The notes under the pieces are model-generated. The model had not been told where the DNA came from, made no database searches, and saw only the letters and a list, made by a program, of their open reading frames with translations. From contig AP017375.1 in NCBI GenBank assembly GCA_002355455.1, positions 682,001 to 746,000 on the forward strand: DNA of 64,000 bases. Direction: 5' to 3'. The number at the start of each line of letters is the position of its first letter. Within the stretch, counting starts at the first letter, position 1. Position numbers and translations under genes: made by a program. This document shows, in pieces, positions 45,970 to 54,497 of this stretch. The stretch comes from Stanieria sp. NIES-3757 (GTDB lineage: Bacteria > Cyanobacteriota > Cyanobacteriia > Cyanobacteriales > Xenococcaceae).

Positions 45970-47391
45970 TTATAGAGAACCAAAACCTTTCTTTTTCTTG
46001 GTTTTTTTCTTTTTCTTAGAACCGCCTTGATAGCCTCGAAATCCAGGCATACCGCCCATCCCAGGCATACCACCCATACCAGGTATAGCAGGCATTCCCT
46101 TACCCATTTGTTGCATCAGCGATCGCATTCGGGTAAAATCTTTGATTAATTTAGAGACATCAGTTTCTTCAAAACCAGAACCTTTAGCAACACGACGACG
46201 ACGACTAGGAGACTGCGCTAGTAATTCAGGATTACTCCTTTCTTCCTTCGTCATGGAGTTGATCATCGCTTCGGTGCGTTTGAGTTGGGTTTCTCCTTTT
46301 TGTAGATCCGCACCACTAATTTTATTCATCCCAGGAATCAACTTCAGCACACCGCCCAAAGAACCCATATTCTTTAGTAAGCGCATTTGTTTGAGGAAGT
46401 CGTTAAAATCAAATCTAGCTTCGAGAATCTTCGACTGCATATTCTCCATATCAGCCAAGTCAATCTCTTCCTGAGCTTTTTCTACTAAAGTCAGAATATC
46501 TCCCATATTGAGAATACGGGAAGCTAATCTGTCTGGATAAAAAGGTTCTAAAGCCTCTACTTTTTCCCCAACACCAACAAACTTAATTGGCTGTCCCGAT
46601 ACTTGTCTTACTGATAAAGCTGCACCACCACGACTATCTCCATCTAACTTGGTTAGAATTGCCCCTGTAATGCCGATTTGTTCGTGGAAAGTACGGGTAA
46701 GATTGGCTGCTTCTTGCCCCGTCATGGCATCTACTACCAATAAAGTATCATGAGGCTGAACCGTTTCCTTAATTTGAGCTAATTCTGCCATCATGTCTTG
46801 ATCGATCTGCAATCGTCCAGCGGTATCAATCAAAACCGTATCTACACCTAATTCTTTGGCTTTCTCAATCCCTTGACGTGCAATTTCTACAGGATTGGCA
46901 TCGGTTCCCATTTCAAAAACAGGAACATTTATTTGCTTACCTAAAGTTAATAACTGATCGATCGCAGCAGGACGATAAACGTCTGTACCGACCATTAAAC
47001 AAGTTTGTTCTTGTTTTTGCAAATAAAGAGCTAATTTGGCAGTTGCTGTAGTTTTCCCTGTACCCTGTAAACCTGCCATTAGAATTATGGTAGGGGCTTT
47101 GTCAGCTTGAGCAAGAGGAACATTGCTTTCCCCCATCACTTTGACTAATTCATCATAAACAATTTTGATAAATTGCTGTCCTGGGTTTACTCCCGAAATG
47201 ACTTCCGCACCATTAGCTTCCTGTTCAACTTCTGCAATAAAATTCTTAACTACTTGAAGGTTGACATCAGCTTCTAATAAAGCACGACGTACCTCTTTAA
47301 GCGCATCTTGGATATTAGATTTGCTGATTTTATCTTGACCGCGCAGTTTCTTCCACGCATCTTCTAAACGTTCTGCTAGAGCATCAAACAT
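45970..47391 (-). CDS. ffh: Signal recognition particle protein Ffh
   Basis: 473 residues. N domain (MFDALAERLEDAWKKLRGQD), G domain with LMAGLQGTGKTTATAKLALY, DTAGRLQIDQDMM, TKLDGDSRGGAALS and GVGEKVEALEPFYPDRLASR, then the Met-rich M domain (MGSLGGVLKLIPGMNKI). The tail has GMGGMPGMGGMPG repeats and a Lys-rich end. It binds signal peptides and 4.5S RNA. Confidence 0.96.
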   Translation of the reverse strand: MFDALAERLEDAWKKLRGQDKISKSNIQDALKEVRRALLEADVNLQVVKNFIAEVEQEANGAEVISGVNPGQQFIKIVYDELVKVMGESNVPLAQADKAPTIILMAGLQGTGKTTATAKLALYLQKQEQTCLMVGTDVYRPAAIDQLLTLGKQINVPVFEMGTDANPVEIARQGIEKAKELGVDTVLIDTAGRLQIDQDMMAELAQIKETVQPHDTLLVVDAMTGQEAANLTRTFHEQIGITGAILTKLDGDSRGGAALSVRQVSGQPIKFVGVGEKVEALEPFYPDRLASRILNMGDILTLVEKAQEEIDLADMENMQSKILEARFDFNDFLKQMRLLKNMGSLGGVLKLIPGMNKISGADLQKGETQLKRTEAMINSMTKEERSNPELLAQSPSRRRRVAKGSGFEETDVSKLIKDFTRMRSLMQQMGKGMPAIPGMGGMPGMGGMPGFRGYQGGSKKKKKTKKKKGFGSL

Positions 47392-47775
47392 AAATTATCG
47401 ATCCGTATTAATAGCTTGCTTATTACTTAGTTGATTTCCCTCATAGAAAGCATTTTAGACTACATTCTGTGTTTTTCTAGGAGCGATTCGCTTTATCAAA
47501 AAGAATAAATATCGGATGCGTTCGTTTGTTTTTCCTCAGTTAGGGAAAAACCCAATCAAAAATGATGCTATCAAATTTCCCCAACTAGGATGGGTTCAAT
47601 GTCGTTACCATTACTAAATAGAGGTAATTTATGCAAAATTGCCGAGAGTTGGGCATCAATTACGACAAATGACTGATGTAAAAAGTTATTTAAGTTTCAT
47701 AGTATGGGTTGAGATACTTCTCGAACACTTCCAGGATTTGCACAGAAAATTATTTTCGTGTGAGTCCTGTTTTAT
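47392..47775. other. 384-bp intergenic region
   Basis: No open frame or RNA recognised between the nucleoside hydrolase gene and ffh. It should contain the ffh promoter on the minus strand. Confidence 0.4.
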
Positions 47776-48702
47776 TTAAGTACTTTTTAATTGCTCTAAA
47801 AGATAATTGTAAAAACGCTGCTTATCTACCTTAGTCATTACTTGAATGGTTTTACCGCCTGCCTGTAAGACAGTTCTGCCTTGACTTGTTCCTTCTGTAA
47901 TAATATCGGTTGCGTAAGTTTGTAGATGATAAAATTCTGGACGAGCTAAGTAGGCTGTGGCGAGAATATCCCAACAATAATAAGCTTGGGGAATTGCTAG
48001 AGCGTAAAACATTCCAGCTAGATCGGAAAGAGGATATTGACGCTGTTTAGTTAATAAACGAATAAACTCAGGAGTAACAGGAACAGTATTGGTTAAATCC
48101 AATGGACAAAGAATAATCGGAATCGACGTTTCCCAAATTTGTTTGGCTGCAATGGGATCCCAAAAAACATTCCATTCTGCTGAACCATCATGTTCTAAAG
48201 CAAAACCTTTTTCCACATTGCCATCTACTGTTAATGCGCCTCCCATCCAAACAAGTGCTTCAATTTTCGCGATTATTTCTGGTTGAAGTACAATTGCTTC
48301 TGCTACAGTAGTTAATGGCCCTGTTACCATTAAAGTTACAGGTTGAGAGGCTGCTTGTAATTGCTTAATAATAAATTCTTGTCCTGATTCTGTTACTAAG
48401 GGTGTTTCGATCTGTTCTGGTTCATTTAAAATTGGAAAATTATCAATAATCGTACAATCACGACGGAACTCTGGCGGAAAAGGATTTATCCCCCTCACTG
48501 TGCTAGCAGCAACTTGAATGTGTGATTTTCCCATCAAATCTAAAATCTTACGGGTGACGCTTACCGCAGCAAGAGGATAACAATCTGCTGGAGTAACTAC
48601 AATTCCAATCGGTTCAACTTCCGCCATTGTTAATAAAAGTATGGTGGCAAGAAAATCGTCAATTGCTCCATCATGATCCATTAAAACCAATTTTTTAGTC
48701 AT
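47776..48702 (-). CDS. Nucleoside hydrolase (IunH family)
   Basis: 308 residues. LVLMDHDGAIDDFLATILLL carries the Asp cluster that binds Ca2+ in this family (DxDxxxDD). VTGPLTTVAEAIVLQPEIIA, LVWMGGALTVDGN and EWNVFWDPIAAKQIWET complete the active site. It cleaves the N-glycosidic bond of ribonucleosides; base preference unknown. Confidence 0.9.
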   Translation of the reverse strand: MTKKLVLMDHDGAIDDFLATILLLTMAEVEPIGIVVTPADCYPLAAVSVTRKILDLMGKSHIQVAASTVRGINPFPPEFRRDCTIIDNFPILNEPEQIETPLVTESGQEFIIKQLQAASQPVTLMVTGPLTTVAEAIVLQPEIIAKIEALVWMGGALTVDGNVEKGFALEHDGSAEWNVFWDPIAAKQIWETSIPIILCPLDLTNTVPVTPEFIRLLTKQRQYPLSDLAGMFYALAIPQAYYCWDILATAYLARPEFYHLQTYATDIITEGTSQGRTVLQAGGKTIQVMTKVDKQRFYNYLLEQLKST

Positions 48703-48727
48703 GGTTTTTGATTAATTCTTCCAGTTC

Positions 48728-49141
48728 TCAACTCAACTCTTCAGTTTCAGATTCGTCTAGATGTTCTGCTACTGAATTATAAAGGTCGAGGACATGATGA
48801 TCTTGAAGATCGTAATAGACTTTTCTGCCCTGTTTTTGATAATTAACTAACCGAAGCGATCGCAATGTCCGTAATTGATGAGATACGGCTGATTCACTCA
48901 TCTCTAAGATGGCTGCCAAATCACAGACACAGAGTTTTTGTTTGGCTAAGACCGATAAAATTCGCAGGCGGTTAGCATCTCCTAATAATCGGAAAAATTC
49001 CGCCATGCATTGTGCTTTTTCTGGTTGTAAAGTTTCTTGTTCTAGTTGCTTAATGCGATCGCCTTCAACAAGATGACTCGATTGACAAGTAGGTACGGTA
49101 GGAGATTCAACAATTGACATTTTTTCTTTAATATTTTTCAT
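48728..49141 (-). CDS. smtB: ArsR/SmtB-family metal-sensing repressor
   Basis: 137 residues from 49141; an ATG at 49120 (MSIVES) is an alternative. Winged helix with FFRLLGDANRLRILSVLAKQ, LCVCDLAAILEMSESAVSHQ (recognition helix) and VNYQKQGRKVYYDL. The last helix, DHHVLDLYNSVAEHLDESE, has the Asp/His...His/Glu alpha-5 zinc ligands of SmtB/ZiaR, and the N-terminal extension has Cys and His. It lies directly downstream of the metallothionein gene on the same strand, and a matching operator sits ahead of that gene. Confidence 0.9.
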   Translation of the reverse strand: MKNIKEKMSIVESPTVPTCQSSHLVEGDRIKQLEQETLQPEKAQCMAEFFRLLGDANRLRILSVLAKQKLCVCDLAAILEMSESAVSHQLRTLRSLRLVNYQKQGRKVYYDLQDHHVLDLYNSVAEHLDESETEELS

Positions 49142-49185
49142 TATTTTTCTCGTTCTACCCTACCGAATAAATTACCTATTTGTAT

Positions 49186-49347
49186 TTAACAACCACATCC
49201 TTGATGTCCACAACCAGAACCTTCGACATGACCATTAGCACAGGCTTCACAGCAATAATATTTACCATCTTTTTTGACTGCATCTTCTAAAGATACTACA
49301 CAAAGACAGCGATCACAGGCGCATTTCATTGAGGTAACTGTACTCAT
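49186..49347 (-). CDS. smtA: Bacterial metallothionein SmtA
   Basis: 53 residues, a short frame easy to overlook. MSTVTSMKCACDRCLCVVSL, then KKDGKYYCCEACANGHVEG and SGCGHQGCGC: nine Cys and two His in the SmtA order (CxCxxCxC, YYCCxxCAxGH, CGHxGCxC), the ligands of a Zn4 cluster with its zinc-finger-like fold. It buffers and detoxifies Zn or Cd in the cytoplasm. It is the first gene of a two-gene unit with smtB; in the well-known Synechococcus case the two genes are divergent. Confidence 0.95.
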   Translation of the reverse strand: MSTVTSMKCACDRCLCVVSLEDAVKKDGKYYCCEACANGHVEGSGCGHQGCGC

Positions 49348-49390
49348 AATTTTTTCCTTATTATTTGAAAGATTTTTATTTTATTATATC

Positions 49391-49404
49391 TGAACATATA
49401 TTCA
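49391..49404. promoter_or_regulatory. SmtB operator upstream of smtA
   Basis: TGAACATATATTCA, a 6-2-6 imperfect palindrome within a longer AT palindrome (ATATCTGAACAT-AT-ATTCATATATAA). It matches the SmtB/ZiaR site form TGAACA-N2-TATTCA. It lies 44 bp ahead of the smtA ATG, in promoter position. Confidence 0.8.
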
Positions 49405-49488
49405 TATATAAAAAAAATAAATTTTTATTTAAGGCTTGCAATGGGCTATTAATTTTGTTATCTTAGTTAAGCATTGAAAATAATGCTT

Positions 49489-49561
<73 letters not shown>

Positions 49562-49565
49562 TCTT

Positions 49566-49609
49566 TGTACATTAAAGGCTTATTTGTCAGTTTTAAAGAA
49601 TTGATGTCA
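49566..49609 (+). repeat. CAST end A (next to tRNA-Phe)
   Basis: Starts TGTACATTAAAGGCTTATTT, with TnsB-type TGTCA sites at 49585 and 49605 (20 bp apart). The first lies 19 bp from the tip, exactly as in the end at 55507. A further similar site (CAGTTTTAAAGAATTAATGT then CA) lies at 49701-49722. The opposite end of this element is lost. Confidence 0.85.
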
Positions 49610-49754
49610 TAAAACTCTGTTAGTTCAATGAGTTCATAGGCATTACAGCTATTTATTAGTTTTGATTTTTTTAAAGTGCAAATATTTTTACTAAAAAAAT
49701 CAGTTTTAAAGAATTAATGTCAAAAAATCAGGACTGTAATAATTCTAGCTAATC

Positions 49755-49780
49755 ATTTTCAGTCCTCTGCTCCTTTCAAC
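49755..49780 (-). ncRNA. Delocalised homing crRNA against tRNA-Phe
   Basis: On the minus strand a truncated repeat GTTGAAAG (49780-49773) is followed by the guide GAGCAGAGGACTGAAAAT (49772-49755), an exact 18-nt match to tRNA-Phe 49510-49527. The matched site has a 5' GTA (PAM form GTN used by Cas12k), and 56 bp separate that PAM from the transposon tip. It lies downstream of the short CRISPR array in the same direction. Confidence 0.87.
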
Positions 49781-49805
49781 TTTTCCATTAAATTTCAAAT
49801 TCGAG

Positions 49806-49918
49806 TTTTCAACATCTCCCACTTAGGGAGAGTCGAAGCAACCCAAAATTGACTTCCAATTCGACTGCTTCAATATCTGTGCTTTCAACATCTCCCACTT
49901 AGGGAGAGTCGAAGCAAC
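49806..49918 (-). CRISPR. Short CRISPR array, two repeats and one spacer, V-K type
   Basis: Two copies of a 37-bp repeat (49882-49918 and 49806-49842 in transcription order) enclose one 39-bp spacer (49843-49881). On the minus strand the repeat begins GTTGCTTCGACTCTCCC, has the palindrome CTCCC/GGGAG, and ends GATGTTGAAAG; the GTTGAAAG end is that of V-K repeats. The last copy ends in A instead of G, as terminal repeats often do. Upstream, an IS4 element begins at 49946 and has separated the array from its tracrRNA and cas12k. Confidence 0.85.
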
Positions 49919-49945
49919 TCTGCCCGTTAAAACCTTTATCTCTCT

Positions 49946-51085
49946 GTACGGGACAAAAAATTAAACAGAAGCTTGCAAAAGAAGACAAGAAAAGGGTTTG
50001 ATTAAAAGTAACCACACTCAAACCAAACCCTATGAATCAGATTATCTTACTACGACGAACCTTGAAACCGCTTTTAGGGTGGCATGGCGCAAGGCTAAAT
50101 TTTCTAGCTTTGTTTCTCATAGCATTACTAAGAGTAAAGACAATTAACCTAGCAGAGCTGGCAACTGGTTTCAGGAGTAACGCGAAAACAGAATCCAATT
50201 ATAAAAGGCTACAACGGTTCTTCCGTAATTTCGATTTAGATTATGTCGTTCTTGCCAAAGCAATCGTTATATTGATGAACATACCTCAACCTTGGGTTCT
50301 GAGTATAGATCGTACTGAATGGTCTTTCGGAGAGAAACGATTCAATGTTCTCCTCTTGGGAGTGGTACATAATGGCGTTGCATACCCTCTAGTTTGGGAA
50401 ATGCTTGAGAAGAAAGGAAATTCTAATAGCGACGAAAGAATGGACTTACTTGAGCGTTTTTGCTCTATATTCCCCGATGTGAAGGTAGCTTATCTTACTG
50501 GCGACCGCGAATTTATTGGCAAGCCTTGGCTCTCGTATCTTTTGATTGAACCAACAATTCGATTTAGATTGAGAATTAGAGCAAGCGATCGCATTAATGA
50601 GGGACGAAAAGAACTCAGAGCATCATTTTTGCTCATCTCCAACCTGGACAGACTCAAGTTTTATCGGGAAAAAAACTGGTTTGGGGACGTAAGGTTTATG
50701 TTTCTGCTTTGCGTCTGGATAATGGTGAGTTACTAATTGTGATTACTCCCGACTTTTGTAACACAGCAATTTCTGACTATGGACAGCGATGGGGTATTGA
50801 AACCTTGTTTGGAATGTTTAAGACCAGAGGGTTTTGTCTAGAATCGACTCACTTCAATAATTCTGAACGATTGAGTAAATTGTTGGCTTTGATGGCTTTA
50901 GCTCTGTGTTGGGCTGTCAAAACAGGAGAGTGGTTGCACCAAAATTACCCAATTAAAATAAAAAAACATGGAAGACTAGCAAAGAGCATTTTCCGTTATG
51001 GTCTTGATCATTTACGCTCTATTGTTACTGATTTAGACTTGAAACAAAACGAGTTTCTTTTCTCCCTAAAATTTTTGTCCTGTAC
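49946..51085 (+). mobile_element. IS4-family insertion sequence with frameshifted transposase
   Basis: GTACGGGACAAAAAATT at 49946-49962 and its near-complement AATTTTTGTCCTGTAC at 51070-51085 are the terminal inverted repeats of a ~1.14-kb element. It lies immediately upstream of the CRISPR array, reading away from it. Confidence 0.8.
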
Positions 51086-51089
51086 TTAG
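50032..51089 (+). pseudogene. IS4-family transposase, frameshifted
   Basis: The first part (50032 to about 50627) reads a DDE transposase: LSIDRTEWSFGEKRFNVLLL (first Asp), VAYLTGDREFIGKPWL (second Asp). The frame then breaks in a T5 run near 50626-50630 (ELRASF...), and the protein resumes one frame over as AHLQPGQTQVLSGKKLVWGR, then YGQRWGIETLFGMFKTRGF with the Glu of the YREK-like motif. The lesion looks like a lost T in the run; no good slippery heptamer is present, so it is probably inactive. Confidence 0.85.
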
Positions 51090-51090
51090 A

Positions 51091-51500
51091 GATCGAACCG
51101 AGTGGCAGTTTGGACGCAAGATATTCAATATTTTGACCTTGGGCATTGTTGATCAAGGAGTAGCTTTTCCTTTACTGTGGTGGATGTTAGAGAAAAAAGG
51201 AAACTCAAATACTCAAGAAAGAATAGAGTTGATGAAAGAGTTTATTGAACTATTTTGTGAAGACAAGATTGATTATTTGAGTGCTGAGCGCGAATTTTTA
51301 GGTCATGACTGGCTCAAATATTTACTCTCACAACCGATGATGTCATTCAGAATTAGAATTCGAGAGACAGAACTTCTAATGGTCGAAAAGCTAAGAGCAT
51401 CTTCCGTTATGGTTTCGACCGTTTACGCTCTATCTTTTTGAATTTAGACGAACGTGAAGACGATTTTCTTCATTCTCTACAGTTTTTTCCTGTACTTAGA
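51091..51500 (+). pseudogene. Internal and C-terminal fragments of a second IS4-family transposase
   Basis: Directly after the first IS4 copy the sequence reads DRTEWQFGRKIFNILTLGIV, then MLEKKGNSNTQERIELM and YLSAEREFLGHDWLKYLL, a paralogue of the same transposase without its N-terminus. At about 51390 it jumps to SIFRYGF-DRLRSIFLNLDE, the extreme C-terminus, so the middle is deleted. It ends with the IS4-like tail CCTGTACTTAG near 51500. Confidence 0.8.
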
Positions 51501-51531
51501 GAACTAGAGATGGCCGTCTCTATTTCTTTTG

Positions 51532-52038
51532 TTATTGTTTTAAGCTAGCTTTAACTTCAGCTACTGCTTTCATTAATAAAAGCGGGTCAGTTTTAGACTG
51601 TATGAACCCAAAAGACTGATAAAAAGTACTTACCTTATCATTAAGAGCTTTAACCAACACTGCTTTAGTACCAGCCAAATCCGAAACCGCAATGGCTCTA
51701 AGAAACATATCTTTCATCAAGTCGTGAGCTAATCCTTGACCTTGATGATTAACATCAACCGCTAACCTACCTAAAACGATAGCGGGTATAGGATCGGGCA
51801 TATTACGTTTAATTTTCCCTACTGCTTCGGAATGTTGAACACAACCTAGGTGAAGCGAATAATACGCTACTACTACATTGTCACAGCAGACAACATAGGT
51901 TCTACTAGCATCTGCTACGTCATTTTTAAGCGCACGTTTCTTCAGCCATTCATTGAGTGATTCTTCACCACAATCGAAGTCTGTAATAATATGCTCTGAA
52001 GAAATGCGTTGCGGTGGTGAATAGTTTACTGTTCCCAA
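51532..52038 (-). CDS. GNAT-family acetyltransferase toxin (TacT/AtaT-like)
   Basis: 168 residues. FDCGEESLNEWLKKRALKND at the N-terminus is the hallmark of the toxin subgroup. LGRLAVDVNHQGQGLAHDLM is the acetyl-CoA-binding V/I-x-x-x-x-Q/R-G-x-G/A motif, and ALNDKVSTFYQSFGFIQS carries the catalytic Tyr region. Such enzymes acetylate the amino acid on charged tRNA and stop translation. Overlaps the antitoxin gene by 13 bp. Confidence 0.9.
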   Translation of the reverse strand: MGTVNYSPPQRISSEHIITDFDCGEESLNEWLKKRALKNDVADASRTYVVCCDNVVVAYYSLHLGCVQHSEAVGKIKRNMPDPIPAIVLGRLAVDVNHQGQGLAHDLMKDMFLRAIAVSDLAGTKAVLVKALNDKVSTFYQSFGFIQSKTDPLLLMKAVAEVKASLKQ

Positions 52039-52292
52039 AGGCTTTTTCTCTCAAACAATTTTACTAACTTAGGATCGGCTTGATGATCTGTACGTGTCAG
52101 ATACTCATAGTCAGCTTCATCTAGAATAAAAATCTTTTGGTCTAAGATAGTTTGTTCGGCTTCTTTGTAAGCAGCTTCTATCATAAACTCAGTGCGAGAT
52201 TTACCTTGAAGCCTTGCTGCTTCATCTATTAGATTTTGTCTGCTTTCTTCAACTCTGAGGTTGACTACTTTTTGTTTCTGCATAGCTCCCAT
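52026..52292 (-). CDS. DUF1778 antitoxin of the GNAT module
   Basis: 88 residues; ATG at 52292, with another in frame at 52283. VVNLRVEESRQNLIDEAARL and GKSRTEFMIEAAYKEAEQTI form a ribbon-helix-helix domain of DUF1778. ILDEADYEYLTRTDHQADP is the toxin-neutralising tail. It presumably represses its own promoter. Possible CAST cargo, but the module is common everywhere. Confidence 0.9.
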   Translation of the reverse strand: MGAMQKQKVVNLRVEESRQNLIDEAARLQGKSRTEFMIEAAYKEAEQTILDQKIFILDEADYEYLTRTDHQADPKLVKLFERKSLWEQ

Positions 52293-52401
52293 AACTTTTT
52301 TCTGTTTTTATACTTTTGTATATACAATGTATGGTACAAAAGTATAAAAATGCAATGATTTTCTTGATGCGAGCGCTGGCGAAAAAATATCTAGTTGTCG
52401 T

Positions 52402-53175
52402 ATGAGTTTAAGTGAAGTGATGACGATTGTGATTGCCTTTCATGGTAGTGGTTATCGAACATTCAAGGAATTCTATACTCTACAAGTGAGACCTCACTGG
52501 AAAAAAGCTTTTCCCTCTCTGGTTAGCTACAATCGTTTTGTCGAGCTAATGCCTTGGTCGATGATGCTTTTATGTTACTTCTTACAGACTAGAAAAGGAG
52601 AAGTTACAGGAATTAGCTTCATCGATTCGACTCCGATAGAGGTATGTTGTCCCAGTCGCAGTCGCTCACATCGAGTCTTTGAAGGGCTAGTAGGATGGGG
52701 CAAAAATTCTGTGGGTTGGCATTATGGCTTTAAGCTACACCTAATTATTAATGATCAAGGAGAACTACTAGCTTTTAAGTTGACTCCTAGGAATACTGAT
52801 GACCGTAAACCAGTTCCCGATCTGACTCAAGACATCATTGGCAAGCTCTTTGGCGATCGCGGCTATATTTCTCAAGAACTGTTTGAAAAGCTTGATGAAC
52901 AGGGACTACAACTGATTACTCGGCACAAAAAGAACATGAAACAGAAGTTGGTCAAACTGATGGACAAAATTTTGTTACGCAAACGCTCCTTGATTGAAAC
53001 CGTTAACGATCAACTTAAGAATATCTCTCAAATCGAACATTCTCGACATCGAAGTGTTTGGAACTTCATGGTGAATCTCTTTGGAGGGTTGATTGCATAC
53101 ATTTATCTACCCCAAAAACCTTCCCTTGATTTAGAACCCAAAGGATTGCCAGCTCTACCTCCTGCCCTTTTTTGA
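52402..53175 (+). pseudogene. IS982-family transposase, 5'-truncated
   Basis: 257 codons from ATG 52402. LSEVMTIVIAFHGSGYRTFK normally lies some 35-40 residues into an IS982 transposase, so the N-terminus is missing. The DDE residues are present: SFIDSTPIEVCCPSR, LFGDRGYISQELFEK, RSLIETVNDQLKNI. Upstream sequence (52340-52400) does not encode the missing part. A likely right end lies near 53190 (GTCGAACTCACG). Confidence 0.82.
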
Positions 53176-53193
53176 TTTCGTCGAACTCACGTC

Positions 53194-53463
53194 AATTCAG
53201 TAGAAGACCGCGTTCACGAACTACTTTCCTCTAGACTGGAAGAAATTCACGGCTTATTTGGACAAATACCCGAGGTACTTCAAGATGCTTGGGTAAACAT
53301 AGCTATTGGTGAAGAAGAACGTGCCAAAAAGCTAATTGATAATATTAGACCGAGACACCCCTTCGACGAACGATACAGCAAGGTTGAGAACATTGACTGG
53401 GAAAGCTGTTCTCAGATTTTGAATGAAGCTGAAAAGTTATCATTGCTTCGGAAAGGATGGTAG
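53194..53463 (+). pseudogene. C-terminal remnant of a SNF2-type helicase
   Basis: 89 open codons without a start: NSVEDRVHELLSSRLEEIHG, LFGQIPEVLQDAWVNIAIG, then HPFDERYSKVENIDWESCSQ and a stop. The first motif is the end of the helicase C domain of SNF2/HepA-like proteins (xTVEDRV). The rest resembles the tail of large stand-alone helicases found in defence islands. It begins right at the IS982 end, so the IS-linked event removed the rest of the gene. Confidence 0.65.
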
Positions 53464-53544
53464 AAAAATTAAAAAAACCTTCAATAATTGTTTCTTGATG
53501 GGATTCACAAACGCCTGAACCAAGAGACGCTGAGCGTGGAGAAC

Positions 53545-54451
53545 CAAGCGACAACTCCTCACATTGAAATTATTCAATTTTGCGTGTAGCAATGGGTTTA
53601 GATAAACCAGCTACAGTTGCTATTGTCGATGGCAATACAGGAAAGGTGATCGTATATAGAAGTATCAAACAACTTTTAGGCGAAAACTACAGATTGCTTA
53701 ATCGCCAAAGACAACAAAAACAAGCATTATCCCTCTTCTGTCACTTTCCGAAAACTTTTGTCATTTCTAAAGTTTACAACCCTTATCAACAAAACGATTC
53801 CTTGGTTATTTACTAGTATAAATTCGTTTCGTGATCGCCTTGAAGAAAAATTTGATTACCTATGGCTAAATCAATTGATATCATTACTTTTGAAAATCTT
53901 TTATTAATAGGAAATCTCGGAGAATGACAGAAGAGGGTTATAGTCATTTCAATTTAGATTGAGACAATCTATTCTTGCTATGAAAGGCTTTCAGCTGAAA
54001 AAATGTTTCATTCTTATTTAAAACAACTATATCTCATCTTCGCCATAAAGCTCAAAAACGCTCTGCTGACAATTCACGAAGTGAGTCTAACCTTGGAGAG
54101 TATGTAGATCGATTAATTGCTAAAGCTATTGTGGAATTAGCCCAACAAGATCGAGTAAGCGCGATCGCTGTCCCTAAGATTGAAGACATCAGAGAAATAA
54201 CCCAAGCTGAAATCAAAGCCAAAGCAGAAGCCAAAATTCCTGGCTACGAGGAAGGACAAAAAAAATATGCGCTCGCATATAGAATCAACATCCATAATTG
54301 GAGTTACGGTAGATTAATCGAAAATATTTCTACTCAGGCTAATAAATTAGGTATTGCGATTGTTGAAGTTAAGCAACCAATTCGAGGTAGTCCAACTCAA
54401 AAAGCTCAAGCCATGGCAATTTCAGCCCATCAAGCGTTTAATAAAACTTAA
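53545..54451 (+). pseudogene. cas12k: cas12k (type V-K effector), truncated and interrupted
   Basis: Two in-order pieces survive. Piece 1 (53545-53724): RVAMGLDKPATVAIVDGNTG, VIVYRSIKQLLGENYRLLNR, QRQQKQ, the first RuvC-like segment of Cas12k. Piece 2 (54029-54451): ISHLRHKAQKRSADNSRSES, NLGEYVDRLIAKAIVELAQQ, IAVPKIEDIREITQAEIKAK, IPGYEEGQKKYALAYRINIH, WSYGRLIENISTQANKLGIA, EVKQPIRGSP, the C-terminus. Between them sits a ~300-bp insert that includes a MITE. The N-terminal half is absent. Cas12k binds the guide and target but has no nuclease activity. Identification is by recognition of the family. Confidence 0.87.
53725..53943. repeat. MITE-like insertion inside cas12k
   Basis: CATTATCCCTCTTCTGTCAC and TTTCCGA (53725-53751) are mirrored by TCGGAGAATGACAGAAGAGG and GTTATAG (53917-53943). 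These are ~26-bp inverted repeats with a few mismatches around a ~219-bp unit without an open frame. Some 85 bp of unexplained sequence separate it from the second cas12k piece. Confidence 0.7.
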
Positions 54452-54497
54452 CCTGTTAGGTTAATTCAGCACCTTGAAAATTACATAAAATTAAACA

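Noticed and set aside
50600-50660. Programmed frameshift in the IS4 transposase
   Set aside because: The junction is a T5 run without an in-frame slippery heptamer, and IS4 transposases are normally made from one frame, so I treat it as a mutation.
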